DNA of 44,061 nucleotides from Arcobacteraceae bacterium (GCA_021107755.1 JAIOSF010000030.1:1-44061), one strand, 5' to 3'. Numbered from the stretch's first letter, positions 34,148-43,863 are shown. Numbers and translations: made by a program. Notes: a model not told the origin generated them from the letters alone.

Positions 34148-34438
34148 CTATTTTATAGTTTGAACATAAGCAGCAACTGCAGCTATATCTGCATCGCTTA
34201 ATTTATTAGCTTGTGGTACCATAACAGCCTTCATAGCTCCACCATAGCTTCCATCTTTGTACCCTTTCATAGTAGATACAATCTCTGCTTCACTTAAACT
34301 TGCTAACACTTTTGATTTACCAAGTGCAACTTTTTCTGCTTTTGCACCATGACAAGTTTTACATGCACCATTATATATCGCTCCACCATCTGCAAACAAG
34401 CTCCCAGCAAATAGGGTAACTAAAATCAATTTTTTCAT
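34148..34438 (-). CDS. Cytochrome c553-like small class I cytochrome c
   Basis: A 96-aa periplasmic electron carrier. A signal peptide (MKKLILVTLFAGSLFA) precedes DGGAIYNGACKTCHG, with the haem c site C26-KT-C29-H30. The likely axial Met lies in MKAVMVPQA (around residue 73). The C-terminal helix (LSDADIAAVAAYVQTIK) is typical of class I cytochromes of the c553 group. It is a monocistronic minus-strand gene between clpB and rpmH and probably links a quinol-cytochrome c reductase to terminal oxidases. Confidence 0.93.
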   Translation of the reverse strand: MKKLILVTLFAGSLFADGGAIYNGACKTCHGAKAEKVALGKSKVLASLSEAEIVSTMKGYKDGSYGGAMKAVMVPQANKLSDADIAAVAAYVQTIK

Positions 34439-34541
34439 AACTTTCCTTTTTTAATATGATTATGAATTTTACTATATTTTATATTAGAAAATGCAATTTA
34501 AATTTAAATTACAACTAAACTAACCTTAAGGATTTTTTAAA

Positions 34542-34547
34542 TATAAT
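34542..34547 (+). promoter_or_regulatory. -10 box of the rpmH operon
   Basis: TATAAT at 34542-34547, 33 bp before the rpmH ATG. The rest of the 34439-34580 gap is A/T-rich sequence upstream of two divergent genes, and I saw nothing else in it. Confidence 0.55.
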
Positions 34548-34580
34548 CCCGAACTCAATTTAGAAAAAAGGAAATTAGGG

Positions 34581-34715
34581 ATGAAAAGAACATATCAACC
34601 ACATAACACACCGAGAAAAAGAACTCACGGTTTTAGAACAAGAATGGCTACAAAAAATGGTAGAAGAGTTATCAAAGCTAGAAGAGCTAAAGGTAGAAAA
34701 AGATTAGCTGTTTAA
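34581..34715 (+). CDS. rpmH: 50S ribosomal protein L34
   Basis: A 44-aa basic protein beginning [18 protein letters not shown] and containing [24 protein letters not shown], the full L34 pattern. The ribosome site is AAAAAGGAAATTAGGG, just before the ATG. It heads the rpmH-rnpA-yidD-yidC-jag-mnmE run. Its last codons overlap the presumed start of rnpA in another frame. Confidence 0.98.
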   Translation: MKRTYQPHNTPRKRTHGFRTRMATKNGRRVIKARRAKGRKRLAV

Positions 34716-35038
34716 GCAAATCTCACAGAATAAATACTCAAAAAGAGTTTAACTACATTTATAAGAGCAACAAAAAGTGGCACACTAAAAGTTTTGTTGT
34801 TTTTTTTCAAAAGAGCGATTATTTAAATATCGCTTTTGTATCATCAAAAAAAGTTGGCAATGCAGTACATAGAAACAGAGCGCGTAGAGTATTGCGTGCT
34901 TTAGTTTTAGAAAAAGAAAAAGAGCTAACTAATGGGAAATATATATTTGTAGCAAAAAATGAACTCTTTCTTAGAGACCATAAAACTTTACAAAAAGATT
35001 TTAACTTTGCAATGAAAAAATTAGGTTTATATCAATGA
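34703..35038 (+). CDS. rnpA: Ribonuclease P protein component, non-standard start
   Basis: Frame 2 encodes about 111 residues, including [20 protein letters not shown], the RNR core [20 protein letters not shown] and a C-terminal [20 protein letters not shown]. This is clearly RnpA, the protein subunit that helps RNase P mature tRNA 5' ends. There is no ATG, GTG or TTG in frame between the upstream stop (TAG 34694-34696) and a TTG around 34891, which would lose the N-terminal half. I propose ATT at 34703, inside the end of rpmH and 9 nt after AAAGG; this gives the normal family length. The stop overlaps the yidD ATG. It fills the space between rpmH and yidD. Confidence 0.85.
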   Translation: MSCLSKSHRINTQKEFNYIYKSNKKWHTKSFVVFFQKSDYLNIAFVSSKKVGNAVHRNRARRVLRALVLEKEKELTNGKYIFVAKNELFLRDHKTLQKDFNFAMKKLGLYQ

Positions 35039-35367
35039 ATAGATTAGTACTTTTAGTTATAAAATTTTATCAAAAGTACCTCACAATATTATCTTTTGGA
35101 AGTTGTCGATACTATCCAACTTGCTCATCATACGCAAAAGTACAATTTGAACACAACAATTTTTTTAAAGCTATTTTACTTTCAACTTTACGAATACTAA
35201 GATGTAATCCACTTTTTGATGGAGGATTTGACTATGTTAAAACAAATTGCCCTACAAAAAACAAAATAAATCTAGAATTTAAAAAAATTAAGGTAAAATA
35301 CTGGCTCGTTCCAGTAAATACTAATCAATGCTTAATACTGAAACACAATACAAAATGGGATAAATAG
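35035..35367 (+). CDS. yidD: Membrane protein insertion efficiency factor YidD
   Basis: A 110-aa protein with an N-terminal amphipathic membrane-associated helix and the family motif SCRYYPTCSSYAKVQFEHN, in which the Cys residues are conserved, followed by RILRCNPLFDGGFDYV. It assists YidC-dependent insertion of inner-membrane proteins. It overlaps rnpA by 4 bases (ATGA) and abuts yidC, the usual gene order. The last 40 residues are a variable tail, longer than in many YidD proteins. Confidence 0.95.
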   Translation: MNRLVLLVIKFYQKYLTILSFGSCRYYPTCSSYAKVQFEHNNFFKAILLSTLRILRCNPLFDGGFDYVKTNCPTKNKINLEFKKIKVKYWLVPVNTNQCLILKHNTKWDK

Positions 35368-37011
35368 ATGTCAATAAACACAAACAATATGAACAAAGAG
35401 AAAACACAAAAAAAAATATTAATAGCAACAGCCTTATCATTTGCTTTTTTTATAGCGTATGATTTTTTATACTTACAACCAAAACAAGCTGCTGTAAATG
35501 AGATAAATAAACAAACTGCAGTACAACAAACAACTACACAAGCAACACAAAATAGTGCTCCTGCTACTATAAATAAAAGTGTAACAACACAAAACAGTGC
35601 TCCTGCTACAAACACTGTAGTAACATCAGATATTATTTCAACTATTGAAACAAAAAACAATATTATTAAAATTGATAACTTAGGTAGAATTTCACAAGTA
35701 ACTTTAAAAGAGGTACAGTATGTAGATTCTGACAATAAACAGATTCATCTTTTTGAGCAAAACCAGTTAAGACCTTTAGAGGTAAGATTTGCAAATGCAA
35801 CTATAAACAATGAGGCGTTTAAAGTAAATGTTGTAGCGAGTATGGATAAAATAGATGCTATTAATTCTGTACAAAAATTAACACTTACTCAAAACCTTAC
35901 AAGTACAACACTTACAAAAGTTTTAACATTTTACCCTGATGGACACTATGATCTCGAAGTAAGTAGTACAAATAAAGAGGAATTTTTTATCACTCCAGGT
36001 TTTAGACCTAATGTTTTAGCAGATATGTATGCGGATCATGGAGCATTATTAGCTTTAAATGATGGAACACTCAATATCATCGAAGATGAAGATATGGAAA
36101 AAAGTGCTGAACTCATTGGTGTAAATGTTGCTTCAGCATTTGATAGATACTATGCAACTGTTCTTTACAATTATGATGTAAGTATGGCTGTAAGTGTAAT
36201 GAAAGATATTAATGATTCACCAAATATGTTTATCCAAGCAAAAGATAATATTAAACTTCATGGATATATGGGACCAAAAAACTACAAATCTTTAGTAGCA
36301 CTAGATGAAAGATTATCTTCGGTTATTGAATATGGTTGGTTTACATTTATAGCAAAACCAATGTTTACTATGCTTCAATATATTCACGACTATGTTGGTA
36401 ACTGGGGTTGGACAATTGTTATAACTACAATTTTAATCAAACTTATATTATTTCCTTTATCACATAAAGGTATGGTATCTATGAATAGGCTAAAAGATTT
36501 AGCACCAAAAATAAAAGCTATTCAAGAAAAATATTCAAACGATAAACAAAAAGCATCTATGCATATGATGGAATTGTATAAAAAAGAGGGTGCAAATCCT
36601 ATGGGTGGATGTTTACCAATTATCTTACAAATACCTGTTTTCTTCGCAATCTATCGAGTTTTATTAAATGCAATTGAACTTAAAGGAAGTGAGTGGATTT
36701 TTTGGATTACAGACCTAGCAGAGATGGATCCATATTTTATACTACCAATTCTTATGGGTGCTACAATGTTCTTACAGCAAAAGATTACACCAAATACTAT
36801 GACAGATCCTATGCAACAAAAAATGTTTCAATTTTTACCTGTAGTATTTACATTTTTCTTTTTATGGTTCCCAGCAGGTCTTACACTATACTGGTTTATC
36901 AATAACTTATTTACAATTGCTCAACAATACTATGTAAATCATATATTTTCAAACGCTAAAGTTCAAAGACATGAAAAACATGTAGAAGAGAAAACACATA
37001 ACAAAAAATAA
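35368..37011 (+). CDS. yidC: Membrane protein insertase YidC
   Basis: A 547-aa insertase of the Gram-negative type. It has an N-terminal helix (about 16-33), a Gln/Thr/Ala-rich linker with a duplicated TQNSAPAT motif, and a large periplasmic domain (about 90-320). The conserved C-terminal membrane core has NWGWTIVITTILIKLILFPL, where the Arg/Lys-bearing helix segment lies, then LPIILQIPVFFAIYRVLLNAI and FPAGLTLYWFINNLF. The tail is basic. It begins at the base after the yidD stop. An in-frame ATG seven codons later has no ribosome site. Confidence 0.97.
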   Translation: MSINTNNMNKEKTQKKILIATALSFAFFIAYDFLYLQPKQAAVNEINKQTAVQQTTTQATQNSAPATINKSVTTQNSAPATNTVVTSDIISTIETKNNIIKIDNLGRISQVTLKEVQYVDSDNKQIHLFEQNQLRPLEVRFANATINNEAFKVNVVASMDKIDAINSVQKLTLTQNLTSTTLTKVLTFYPDGHYDLEVSSTNKEEFFITPGFRPNVLADMYADHGALLALNDGTLNIIEDEDMEKSAELIGVNVASAFDRYYATVLYNYDVSMAVSVMKDINDSPNMFIQAKDNIKLHGYMGPKNYKSLVALDERLSSVIEYGWFTFIAKPMFTMLQYIHDYVGNWGWTIVITTILIKLILFPLSHKGMVSMNRLKDLAPKIKAIQEKYSNDKQKASMHMMELYKKEGANPMGGCLPIILQIPVFFAIYRVLLNAIELKGSEWIFWITDLAEMDPYFILPILMGATMFLQQKITPNTMTDPMQQKMFQFLPVVFTFFFLWFPAGLTLYWFINNLFTIAQQYYVNHIFSNAKVQRHEKHVEEKTHNKK

Positions 37012-37021
37012 AGGATAAAGT

Positions 37022-37870
37022 ATGGCACAAGAGTTTCAAGGTAAAACTTTAGAAGAAGCATATGAAAAAGCAACTTCTACTTTAAAATGTTCCATAACTG
37101 ATCTTCAAATAGATATAATACAAGCTCCAAGCAAAGGATTTTTAGGATTCTTTGCAAAAGAAGCTATCATAAGTGCCATTCTGCACAAAGAAAAAAAACA
37201 CCAAAAAAAACATCATCAAGAACAACACAATGAAAGAAAAAATAAAAATACTGAAACATTAACCTCAAAATTAAATGCTTTAAGAGATGATGAACCAACT
37301 ATCAGAAGTACAAATGTTAAACAGATCGAAAAAGAGGAAATTTTTAGTGATTTTTATAATAATGAAGCACAAAAACTTCATAAAACACCTGTTATAAATA
37401 AAGCAAATCAAGAAACAATTCAAGAGATAAAAGAACAAGTTGAAAACCTATTTTCAAAAACTTGCTACCAAATTGATGATATACAAGTTGATATAATAGA
37501 TGAAGGGAAAACTGTTTATATTGAATTTAATGGTGAAGATAGTGCCTTACTAATAGGGAAAGAAGGATATAGGTATAAAGCTTTATCATATATCCTTTTT
37601 AACTGGATCAATGATAAATATAATATGATGTTACGACTCGAAGTTGCTCAATTTTTAGAAAATCAAGAACAAGCAATACACACATATCTTGAACCAGTAA
37701 TTCAAACTATACAAAAAGAAGGTTTTTATAAAACAAAACCACTTGATGGAATCTTAATACATATAGCTCTTACAAAATTAAGAGATGAATTTCCAAATAA
37801 ATATGTAGCTGTAAAAACAAATATCAAAGGAGATAAGTATATTTTAGTGAACGAATATCGTTCTAACTAA
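37022..37870 (+). CDS. jag: RNA-binding protein Jag/KhpB
   Basis: A 282-aa cytoplasmic RNA-binding protein. It has a Jag N-terminal domain (1-50, with APSKGFLGFFAKEA), a His/Lys/Gln-rich linker (about 55-78), a KH domain (about 135-215) with loop G179-KE-G182, and a C-terminal R3H-like region. In the last, the RxxxH signature reads G243-ILI-H247, so the Arg is lost while the His and the following ALTKLRDE remain. KhpB homologues bind RNA and affect cell division and the cell wall in other bacteria. It follows yidC after 10 bases with AAAGGATAAAG before the ATG. Confidence 0.92.
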   Translation: MAQEFQGKTLEEAYEKATSTLKCSITDLQIDIIQAPSKGFLGFFAKEAIISAILHKEKKHQKKHHQEQHNERKNKNTETLTSKLNALRDDEPTIRSTNVKQIEKEEIFSDFYNNEAQKLHKTPVINKANQETIQEIKEQVENLFSKTCYQIDDIQVDIIDEGKTVYIEFNGEDSALLIGKEGYRYKALSYILFNWINDKYNMMLRLEVAQFLENQEQAIHTYLEPVIQTIQKEGFYKTKPLDGILIHIALTKLRDEFPNKYVAVKTNIKGDKYILVNEYRSN

Positions 37871-37887
37871 TTATACTTGAAATTCTA

Positions 37888-39228
37888 GTGATAAATGAAG
37901 ATACTATAGTTGCTATTGCAACTGCAAATGGGATTGGTTCTATATCTATTGTTCGATTAAGTGGAGATGATGCACTTAATATTGCAAAAAAAATATCAAA
38001 ACAAACTACTCTAAAACCTAGATATGCAAAACTCTCACAACTATATGATAAAGATGATGAACTTATCGATGAAGCGCTACTTCTTTATTTTCAAAACCCC
38101 TCTTCTTTTACAGGAGAAGATATCGTTGAATTTCAATGTCATGGTGGAGTTGCAATTTCAAATATAGTTTTAGAAACTTGTATAAAATATGGAGCAAGAA
38201 TTGCAAATCCAGGGGAGTTTTCAAAGCGAGCATACTTAAATAATAAAATTGACCTCTCCCAAGCACAAGCAATATCTAAAATGATAGAGGCAAAAAGTGA
38301 AGATGCAGTAAAACTTCTTGCACGACAACTCAAAGGTGAACTCTCAAACTTTGTAGATGAGATAAGAAAAGATTTACTTTTTATGTTAGCCTATACTGAG
38401 GTAAATATTGATTATGCGGAGGAAGATTTACCAAAAGATATTTTTGAACAAATCAAAGAAAAGCTTGATTTTACACAAGTAAAACTAGAAAATACTTTGG
38501 AAGCTAGCAGAAGAAGAGAGGGTTTAATTGAAGGTTTTAAAGTAGCTATCGTAGGGAAACCAAATGTTGGAAAATCTAGTCTTTTGAATAAACTTTTAAA
38601 TTTTAATAGAGCAATTGTAAGTGATATAGCAGGGACAACTAGAGATACTATTGAAGAGAGTATTCGAATTGGTACACATATCATAAAAATAGTTGATACA
38701 GCAGGGATTAGAGAAGCAAGTGATGAGATAGAAAAGATAGGGATAGAAAAATCAAAAGAAGCTATTGAACAATCAGATATTGTAGTAGCACTATTTGATG
38801 GAAGTAGAGAGTTTGATAATGAAGATAAAAAAATATTAGATATTATAAATACAACAGATAAACAAACTATTGTTATCATAACAAAAGCAGACCTTATTCA
38901 AAAAATAAACCTATCAGAAATTAACGATTCCTACTTAACCCTTAATACAAAAGTTGATATCTCCCCTTTAATTAAAAAACTAGAAATGATATTAAATCAA
39001 AATACAAGTGGAGATGATATCACTTTGATATCAAAACAACAAATAGTAGAAGTTGAAAATACACTTTTAAATATACAAAAAGCTTACACACCACTCAATA
39101 GTGGTGAATTAGAGTTTTTTGCACACTATATTAATGAAGCAATTGAAAACATCTCAAATATCACTAGACCTTATGAACATAGTCAAATGTTAGATATAAT
39201 GTTTGGTGAATTTTGTTTAGGAAAATAA
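37888..39228 (+). CDS. mnmE: tRNA modification GTPase MnmE
   Basis: A 446-aa GTPase that with MnmG installs the 5-carboxymethylaminomethyl group on wobble uridine of certain tRNAs. The N-terminal folate-binding domain (1-120) has DTIVAIATANGIGSISIVRLSG and PGEFSKRAYLNNKIDLSQA. A helical domain is interrupted by the G domain (about 215-375), with GKPNVGKSSLLN at 223, DIAGTTRDT, DTAGIRE and TKAD. It ends in FCLGK, the functional C-terminal motif with C443. The start is GTG, since no ATG fits. Confidence 0.97.
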   Translation: MINEDTIVAIATANGIGSISIVRLSGDDALNIAKKISKQTTLKPRYAKLSQLYDKDDELIDEALLLYFQNPSSFTGEDIVEFQCHGGVAISNIVLETCIKYGARIANPGEFSKRAYLNNKIDLSQAQAISKMIEAKSEDAVKLLARQLKGELSNFVDEIRKDLLFMLAYTEVNIDYAEEDLPKDIFEQIKEKLDFTQVKLENTLEASRRREGLIEGFKVAIVGKPNVGKSSLLNKLLNFNRAIVSDIAGTTRDTIEESIRIGTHIIKIVDTAGIREASDEIEKIGIEKSKEAIEQSDIVVALFDGSREFDNEDKKILDIINTTDKQTIVIITKADLIQKINLSEINDSYLTLNTKVDISPLIKKLEMILNQNTSGDDITLISKQQIVEVENTLLNIQKAYTPLNSGELEFFAHYINEAIENISNITRPYEHSQMLDIMFGEFCLGK

Positions 39229-39229
39229 T

Positions 39230-39970
39230 ATGTTTAGAAATTCACAGGTTTTAGAGTTTTTAGAAGAGAATAAAGATTGTTCCTATTTTGATGATAAATC
39301 TTCAGATATACGATATAAGTATATGGAGCATTGCTCTTCAGAAGAACAGATGAAAATGTTAGAGCGTGGCTGGAGAAGGTTTGGAAATATGCACTTTGTC
39401 CCTGAGTGTAAAAATTGTAATGAATGTAAAACAATTAGAATAGATGTTAAAAATTTTAAATTTTCTAAAAATCAAAAAAGAATTATGAAAAAAAATATCG
39501 ATACACAAGTTTATATTCAAAAACCAACTGTAACTTATGAACATATTGATCTTTTTAATAAATATCATAGACATATGCAAGAGAAAAAAGATTGGCAAGA
39601 AAATATTATAGATGTACAAGAGTATCATAACTCTTATGTTAATGGAGCACATGATTTTGGGAAAGAATTACTTTACTTTAGAGATAACAAACTTGTAGCC
39701 GTTGCTCTAAGTGATATACTAAAGCATGGTGTTTCAGCTGTTTATTGTTACTATGACCATGAATATAAAGATTTATCTTTAGGGAAGTTTTCAATTCTTG
39801 CACAAATAAGTATTGCAAAACAAGCAAATATACCTTATCTTTATCTAGGATATTGGATAGAAGATCATTTTAGTATGGGTTATAAAGAGAGATACAAACC
39901 TTTTGAAGTATTAGAAAATAGACCAAAACTAACAGAAGAAACAATATGGAGTTACCATGAGCGAAAATAG
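39230..39970 (+). CDS. bpt: Aminoacyl-tRNA-protein transferase
   Basis: A 246-aa member of the arginyl/leucyl-tRNA-protein transferase family (ATE/Bpt), which adds an amino acid from aminoacyl-tRNA to protein N-termini for N-end-rule degradation. The N-terminal half has the family motif ERGWRRFGNMHFVPECKNCNECKTIRIDV with its Cys residues. The C-terminal half has the GNAT-like core with YCYYDHEYKDLSLGKFSIL and LYLGYWIEDHFSMGYKERYKPFE. AGGAAA precedes the ATG, one base after mnmE. It overlaps the next gene by 14 bases. Confidence 0.92.
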   Translation: MFRNSQVLEFLEENKDCSYFDDKSSDIRYKYMEHCSSEEQMKMLERGWRRFGNMHFVPECKNCNECKTIRIDVKNFKFSKNQKRIMKKNIDTQVYIQKPTVTYEHIDLFNKYHRHMQEKKDWQENIIDVQEYHNSYVNGAHDFGKELLYFRDNKLVAVALSDILKHGVSAVYCYYDHEYKDLSLGKFSILAQISIAKQANIPYLYLGYWIEDHFSMGYKERYKPFEVLENRPKLTEETIWSYHERK

Positions 39971-40415
39971 AAAAACAGAAATTGTAGAAGAAGAGATTGA
40001 AGATTTTGAGGAAGAGATAAAAACTTCTGACTCAATGTCAGAAGTAGGTTTATCGAATATAGATTCAACAGAGATTTTAAGAGATGAAGTATTTGAACAG
40101 TTTAAATTAGCACTACTAAACGAAGACCCTACAAGAATTCTTGGAAAATTTTATAACTATTGTTATCAATATACAAATTTTGAGTTTGATGAAAGTGCTA
40201 TGAATATGGATGAAGCAGATGATGTTTTACGAAAAGTAAATATCTTACGAGATAAGCTTCTAGAATCTTTAGAAGAGATACTTTCTTATAGATTTGAAGA
40301 TATAAAAACAAATACATTAGAATTTCAAATCTCTTTTACAACAACTATTGAAGATAATAAATATACTATTATTATTGAAGTATTTCCCGATAGTTTTGAT
40401 TTAGAGATAGAATAA
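39957..40415 (+). CDS. Conserved-looking acidic protein of unknown function
   Basis: A 152-aa, strongly acidic, cytoplasmic protein without signal or membrane segment. Residues 1-35 are Glu/Ser-rich and probably disordered. The rest is predicted helical ([40 protein letters not shown]) and ends in a beta-rich region ([20 protein letters not shown]). I recognise no family. GGAG lies 5 nt before the ATG inside bpt, and the coupled position between bpt and trmD argues for a real gene linked to translation or protein turnover (inference). Confidence 0.8.
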   Translation: MSENRKTEIVEEEIEDFEEEIKTSDSMSEVGLSNIDSTEILRDEVFEQFKLALLNEDPTRILGKFYNYCYQYTNFEFDESAMNMDEADDVLRKVNILRDKLLESLEEILSYRFEDIKTNTLEFQISFTTTIEDNKYTIIIEVFPDSFDLEIE

Positions 40416-40423
40416 GTTTTACT

Positions 40424-41101
40424 ATGAAATTCTCTTTTGTTTCCCTTTTCCCAAATCTAATCAAACCTTATTTTGAAGATTCAATTCTTAAAAAAGCGAT
40501 AGAAAAAAATCTCATTAATATAGATTTTTATAACCCAAGAGAGTATTCAAAAAATAAACACAATAAAGTAGATGATACACTTTGTGGAGGGGGAGCTGGT
40601 CAACTTATGTTTCCCCAGCCACTTTTTGATTTGCTTGATGAGATAAAAACAAAAGATAAAGATGCTTATATTATCTTTCCACTAGCAGCAGCAAAACCTT
40701 TTAAACAATCAGATGCTATACGATTAGCTAAAAAAAAACATATTGTGATGGTAAGTGGTAGATATGAAGGAATTGATGAAAGAGTCATAGAAACTTATGC
40801 CAATGAAGTTTTTAGTATAGGTGACTATATCTTAACGGGAGGTGAGTTAGCATCAACTGTGATGGCAGATGCTATAAGTAGAAACTATGATGGTGTACTT
40901 GGAAATAATGAGTCCTTAGATGAAGAAAGTTACAACCTAAATGAAGACAATAAACTCACCCTTGAAGCTCCATCTTTTACAAAACCTATAGATTTTAACA
41001 ATTTAAGAGTGCCTTCAGAATTATTAAAGGGAAATCACGCTAAAATTCGCAACTTAAAATCAAAACTGTCTAGGTGCAAAACTAAGTACTTTAGACCATA
41101 A
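40424..41101 (+). CDS. trmD: tRNA (guanine-N1)-methyltransferase
   Basis: A 225-aa SPOUT-family enzyme that makes m1G37 in tRNA and so prevents +1 frameshifting. The trefoil-knot motifs are present: [24 protein letters not shown] and [14 protein letters not shown]. The C-terminal dimer domain ends [15 protein letters not shown]. There is no strong ribosome site. It is followed by rplS, the common pairing, but rimM and rpsP, which often precede trmD, are not found upstream in this window. Confidence 0.97.
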   Translation: MKFSFVSLFPNLIKPYFEDSILKKAIEKNLINIDFYNPREYSKNKHNKVDDTLCGGGAGQLMFPQPLFDLLDEIKTKDKDAYIIFPLAAAKPFKQSDAIRLAKKKHIVMVSGRYEGIDERVIETYANEVFSIGDYILTGGELASTVMADAISRNYDGVLGNNESLDEESYNLNEDNKLTLEAPSFTKPIDFNNLRVPSELLKGNHAKIRNLKSKLSRCKTKYFRP

Positions 41102-41155
41102 ATGGGGCACTTTGGGTATTGAAAAAGACACATACCCCCGACATAAGGAAAAAAA

Positions 41156-41512
41156 ATGAAAAACAAATACATTGCAGCTTTTGAAGCAGCACAGATTGAA
41201 TCTAAAGAAATACCACAATTTAGAGCGGGTGATACACTAAGACTTGGTGTTGAAATTAAAGAGGGTGAGAAAAAAAGAATTCAAAATTTTGAAGGAATTG
41301 TTATTGCTTTAAAAGGTGAAGGTGTATCTAATACTTTTACAATCAGAAAAACTGGTGCAAACGGTGTTGGTGTTGAGAGAATTTTCCCATTATACTCTGA
41401 GAGTTTAAAAACAATCGAAGTATTAAGAAGAGGTGATGTAAGAAGAGCTAAGTTACATTACTTAAGAGGTCTTAAAGGTAAGGCTGCAAAAATTAAAGAA
41501 TTAAGAAAATAA
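41156..41512 (+). CDS. rplS: 50S ribosomal protein L19
   Basis: A 118-aa ribosomal protein at the 30S-50S interface. It has [34 protein letters not shown] and [20 protein letters not shown], then [20 protein letters not shown] at the C-terminus, which is full length. The ribosome site is AAGGAAAAAA. It lies 54 bases after trmD and is followed by a strong terminator that ends the long co-directional run beginning at rpmH. Confidence 0.98.
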   Translation: MKNKYIAAFEAAQIESKEIPQFRAGDTLRLGVEIKEGEKKRIQNFEGIVIALKGEGVSNTFTIRKTGANGVGVERIFPLYSESLKTIEVLRRGDVRRAKLHYLRGLKGKAAKIKELRK

Positions 41513-41534
41513 TTTTTTATATCTTAAATTTTTG

Positions 41535-41568
41535 AAAGGTAAGTATCTTTTGATACTTACCTTTTTTT
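41535..41568 (+). terminator. Rho-independent terminator after rplS
   Basis: A perfect 13-bp stem: 41535-41547 pairs with 41552-41564, loop TTTT, followed by more T to 41568. Core arms AAAGGTAAGTATC and GATACTTACCTTT. Confidence 0.95.
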
Positions 41569-41575
41569 ATATCTT

Positions 41576-42451
41576 ATGAATAGTATAACTAACTCACCCG
41601 TACAACAAATAACTTTTCAAAATCAATCTTTTTTAATCAAAAGAGATGATCTATTGCATAAAGATTTTAGCGGTAATAAAGCACGAAAATTTTACTACTA
41701 TTTTATCAATGATTTTCCAAATATAGACACAGTTATCAGCTATGGTTCAAACCAATCAAATGCAATGTATAGTTTATCAATATTGGCTAAATTAAGGGGC
41801 TGGAAGTTTCTCTATTATGTAGATCATATTCCATCTTTTTTAAAAGAGCATCCACAAGGAAACTATAAGTATGCTATAGCAAATGGTATGCAAATAATCG
41901 AAGATAAAGAGTTTAATAAAGAAAATTTACAGCTAAAAAATAATGAACTTTTTATAAGTGAAGGTGGTGCAGTAAAAGAAGCACAATTTGGACTTAAAAT
42001 ATTAGCAAATGAGATTAAAGAGTATCAAGAACAACATAATATAAAAAATTTAAAAATCTTTCTCCCAAGTGGTACAGGTACAACTGCCCTATTTTTACAA
42101 AAGTTTTTAGATTGTGAAGTTTTAACTTGTCCTTGTGTAGGAGATAGTGAATATTTAAAAAAACAATTTTTAAAACTAGAACAAAAGGAAAAAATACATC
42201 CAACTATTATACAAACGGATAAAAAATACCATTTTGGAAAACTTTACAAAGAGAATTATATTTTATGGGAAAAGTTAAAAGAAAAGACAACTATAGAATT
42301 TGACCTGTTATATGACCCAGTAGGATTAAAAACATTTTTAAGCCTACCAAAAGAGAAAAACTTCACTTACCTTTATATCCACCAAGGTGGTCTAAAAGGA
42401 AATGAAACTATGATTGAACGGTATCTTTACAAATATAAAGATTTAGTTTAA
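41576..42451 (+). CDS. PLP-dependent ACC deaminase/D-cysteine desulfhydrase-like protein
   Basis: A 291-aa enzyme of the tryptophan synthase beta superfamily. The N-terminal [18 protein letters not shown] contains the PLP Lys K35. [14 protein letters not shown] is the substrate-binding loop, and [12 protein letters not shown] is the phosphate-binding loop. The family splits amino acids such as 1-aminocyclopropane-1-carboxylate or D-cysteine, releasing ammonia; the specific substrate is not settled here. It is somewhat shorter than the usual 320-340 aa. Its end overlaps the convergent argH end by 9 bases. Confidence 0.85.
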   Translation: MNSITNSPVQQITFQNQSFLIKRDDLLHKDFSGNKARKFYYYFINDFPNIDTVISYGSNQSNAMYSLSILAKLRGWKFLYYVDHIPSFLKEHPQGNYKYAIANGMQIIEDKEFNKENLQLKNNELFISEGGAVKEAQFGLKILANEIKEYQEQHNIKNLKIFLPSGTGTTALFLQKFLDCEVLTCPCVGDSEYLKKQFLKLEQKEKIHPTIIQTDKKYHFGKLYKENYILWEKLKEKTTIEFDLLYDPVGLKTFLSLPKEKNFTYLYIHQGGLKGNETMIERYLYKYKDLV

Positions 42452-43831
42452 ACCATCTAACCACTCTTGGAAATATTTTACTTGTTCTTGCGTTCTAGCT
42501 GTACTTGTACCACCAAAACTTGTCCGTGCATTCATAGAATTTCTAAGATTTAAATACTCTAAAATATCATCATTGATTGAAGCTACTTCGCTATTTGCAC
42601 CTCGTATCTCTTCTATTGTTAATTCACTCATATCTTTCCCTAGTTTATTTGCAACAGCAACTACATCTTTAGTAATATAATAAGCTGTTCTAAAAGGAAG
42701 ATTTGCTTTTTGCACTAAATAATCAGCCAAATCTGTAGCACTTAAATGCCCTACTTTACAAGCATTTTCCATAGCATCAACATTAATAATCAGTGTATCC
42801 ATCACAGAAGTTAATATATCTATAGATATTTCAGCTGTTGCGACACTATCAAAGACACCTTCTTTATCCTCTTGTGTATCTTTGTTGTATGCTAGTGGTA
42901 AACCTTTCATAACTGTTAATAGCCCCATTAGATTTCCATAGACTCGTCCAGTTTTTCCTCGAAGTAACTCAGGAACATCTGGATTTTTCTTTTGTGGCAT
43001 AATAGAACTTGTAGTTGCATACTCATCACTCATCTTTACAAAACCAAACTCATAACTTGACCATAAAATCAACTCTTCAGAGATTCTACTTATATGCATC
43101 ATAGTTGTTGAGATATTAAAGAGTATCTCCAAAGCAAAATCTCTATTACTACTCGTGTCAAGTGCACAAGCAGTTGGTGCATCAAAACCTAAAAGTTCAC
43201 TTGTTTTAAATCTATCAATATTATGTGGAGTTCCTGCTAGTGCTGCACTTCCTAGTGGACAGTTATTGTTTCTCTCATAACTGCTTACAAATCGTTCATA
43301 GTCTCTTTTAAACATGTTTGCATAAGCTAACATATGAAAACCAAAATTTACTGGCTGTGCATGTTGTAGATGTGTCATACCAGGGATTAAAGTTTCTGTA
43401 TGTTTTGAAGCTATATCTACAAATGTTTTAATAAGATTTTCTAACTTCTCTTTTATCACTATAGTTTTATCTTGTACATATAAAGCAAAGTCCGTTGCTA
43501 CTTGGTCATTTCTACTTCTTGCAGTGTGCAACCTTCCTCCAGCATCCCCGATATATTCTGTAAGTTTTGATTCAATAGCCATATGTACATCTTCATGTTC
43601 TATTTTCCATTCAAACTCTCCAGCTTCTATCTCACTTTTGATTCGTAATAGTCCAGCTTCTATTTTCTCTTGATCTTCAACAGTAATAATCCCTTGTAAA
43701 GCTAACATCTTACTATGAGCGATGCTCCCTTTTATATCTTGTGCATATAGCTCTTTATCGAACATAACCGAAGCATTGAATTGATCTAATAATTTTGCAT
43801 TTGTATTTTTTAGTATCTGATCTTTTGACAT
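42443..43831 (-). CDS. argH: Argininosuccinate lyase
   Basis: A 462-aa enzyme that cleaves argininosuccinate to arginine and fumarate, the last step of arginine synthesis. The fumarase/aspartase superfamily regions are present: [27 protein letters not shown] and the signature [13 protein letters not shown] with the catalytic Ser loop. The length is normal. The ribosome site on the minus strand is AGGATACTT just before the ATG, with a TATAAT at 43869-43864. Confidence 0.98.
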   Translation of the reverse strand: MSKDQILKNTNAKLLDQFNASVMFDKELYAQDIKGSIAHSKMLALQGIITVEDQEKIEAGLLRIKSEIEAGEFEWKIEHEDVHMAIESKLTEYIGDAGGRLHTARSRNDQVATDFALYVQDKTIVIKEKLENLIKTFVDIASKHTETLIPGMTHLQHAQPVNFGFHMLAYANMFKRDYERFVSSYERNNNCPLGSAALAGTPHNIDRFKTSELLGFDAPTACALDTSSNRDFALEILFNISTTMMHISRISEELILWSSYEFGFVKMSDEYATTSSIMPQKKNPDVPELLRGKTGRVYGNLMGLLTVMKGLPLAYNKDTQEDKEGVFDSVATAEISIDILTSVMDTLIINVDAMENACKVGHLSATDLADYLVQKANLPFRTAYYITKDVVAVANKLGKDMSELTIEEIRGANSEVASINDDILEYLNLRNSMNARTSFGGTSTARTQEQVKYFQEWLDGLN

Positions 43832-43863
43832 AAGTATCCTAATATTTGTGATTGATTTTTGGA

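Noticed and set aside
35325-35735. 136-aa minus-strand hydrophobic frame inside yidC
   Set aside because: Antisense to the yidC linker; the Val/Cys/Ala richness comes from reversed repeats. No ribosome site or context.
38412-38879. 155-aa minus-strand frame inside mnmE
   Set aside because: It is antisense to the G domain of an intact, well-conserved gene. Its Ser/Ile/Leu-rich sequence is what reverse reading of AT-rich coding sequence gives.
39359-39652. 97-aa minus-strand frame in bpt
   Set aside because: Shadow of the bpt gene, rich in Ile/Phe/Asn, with no supporting signals.
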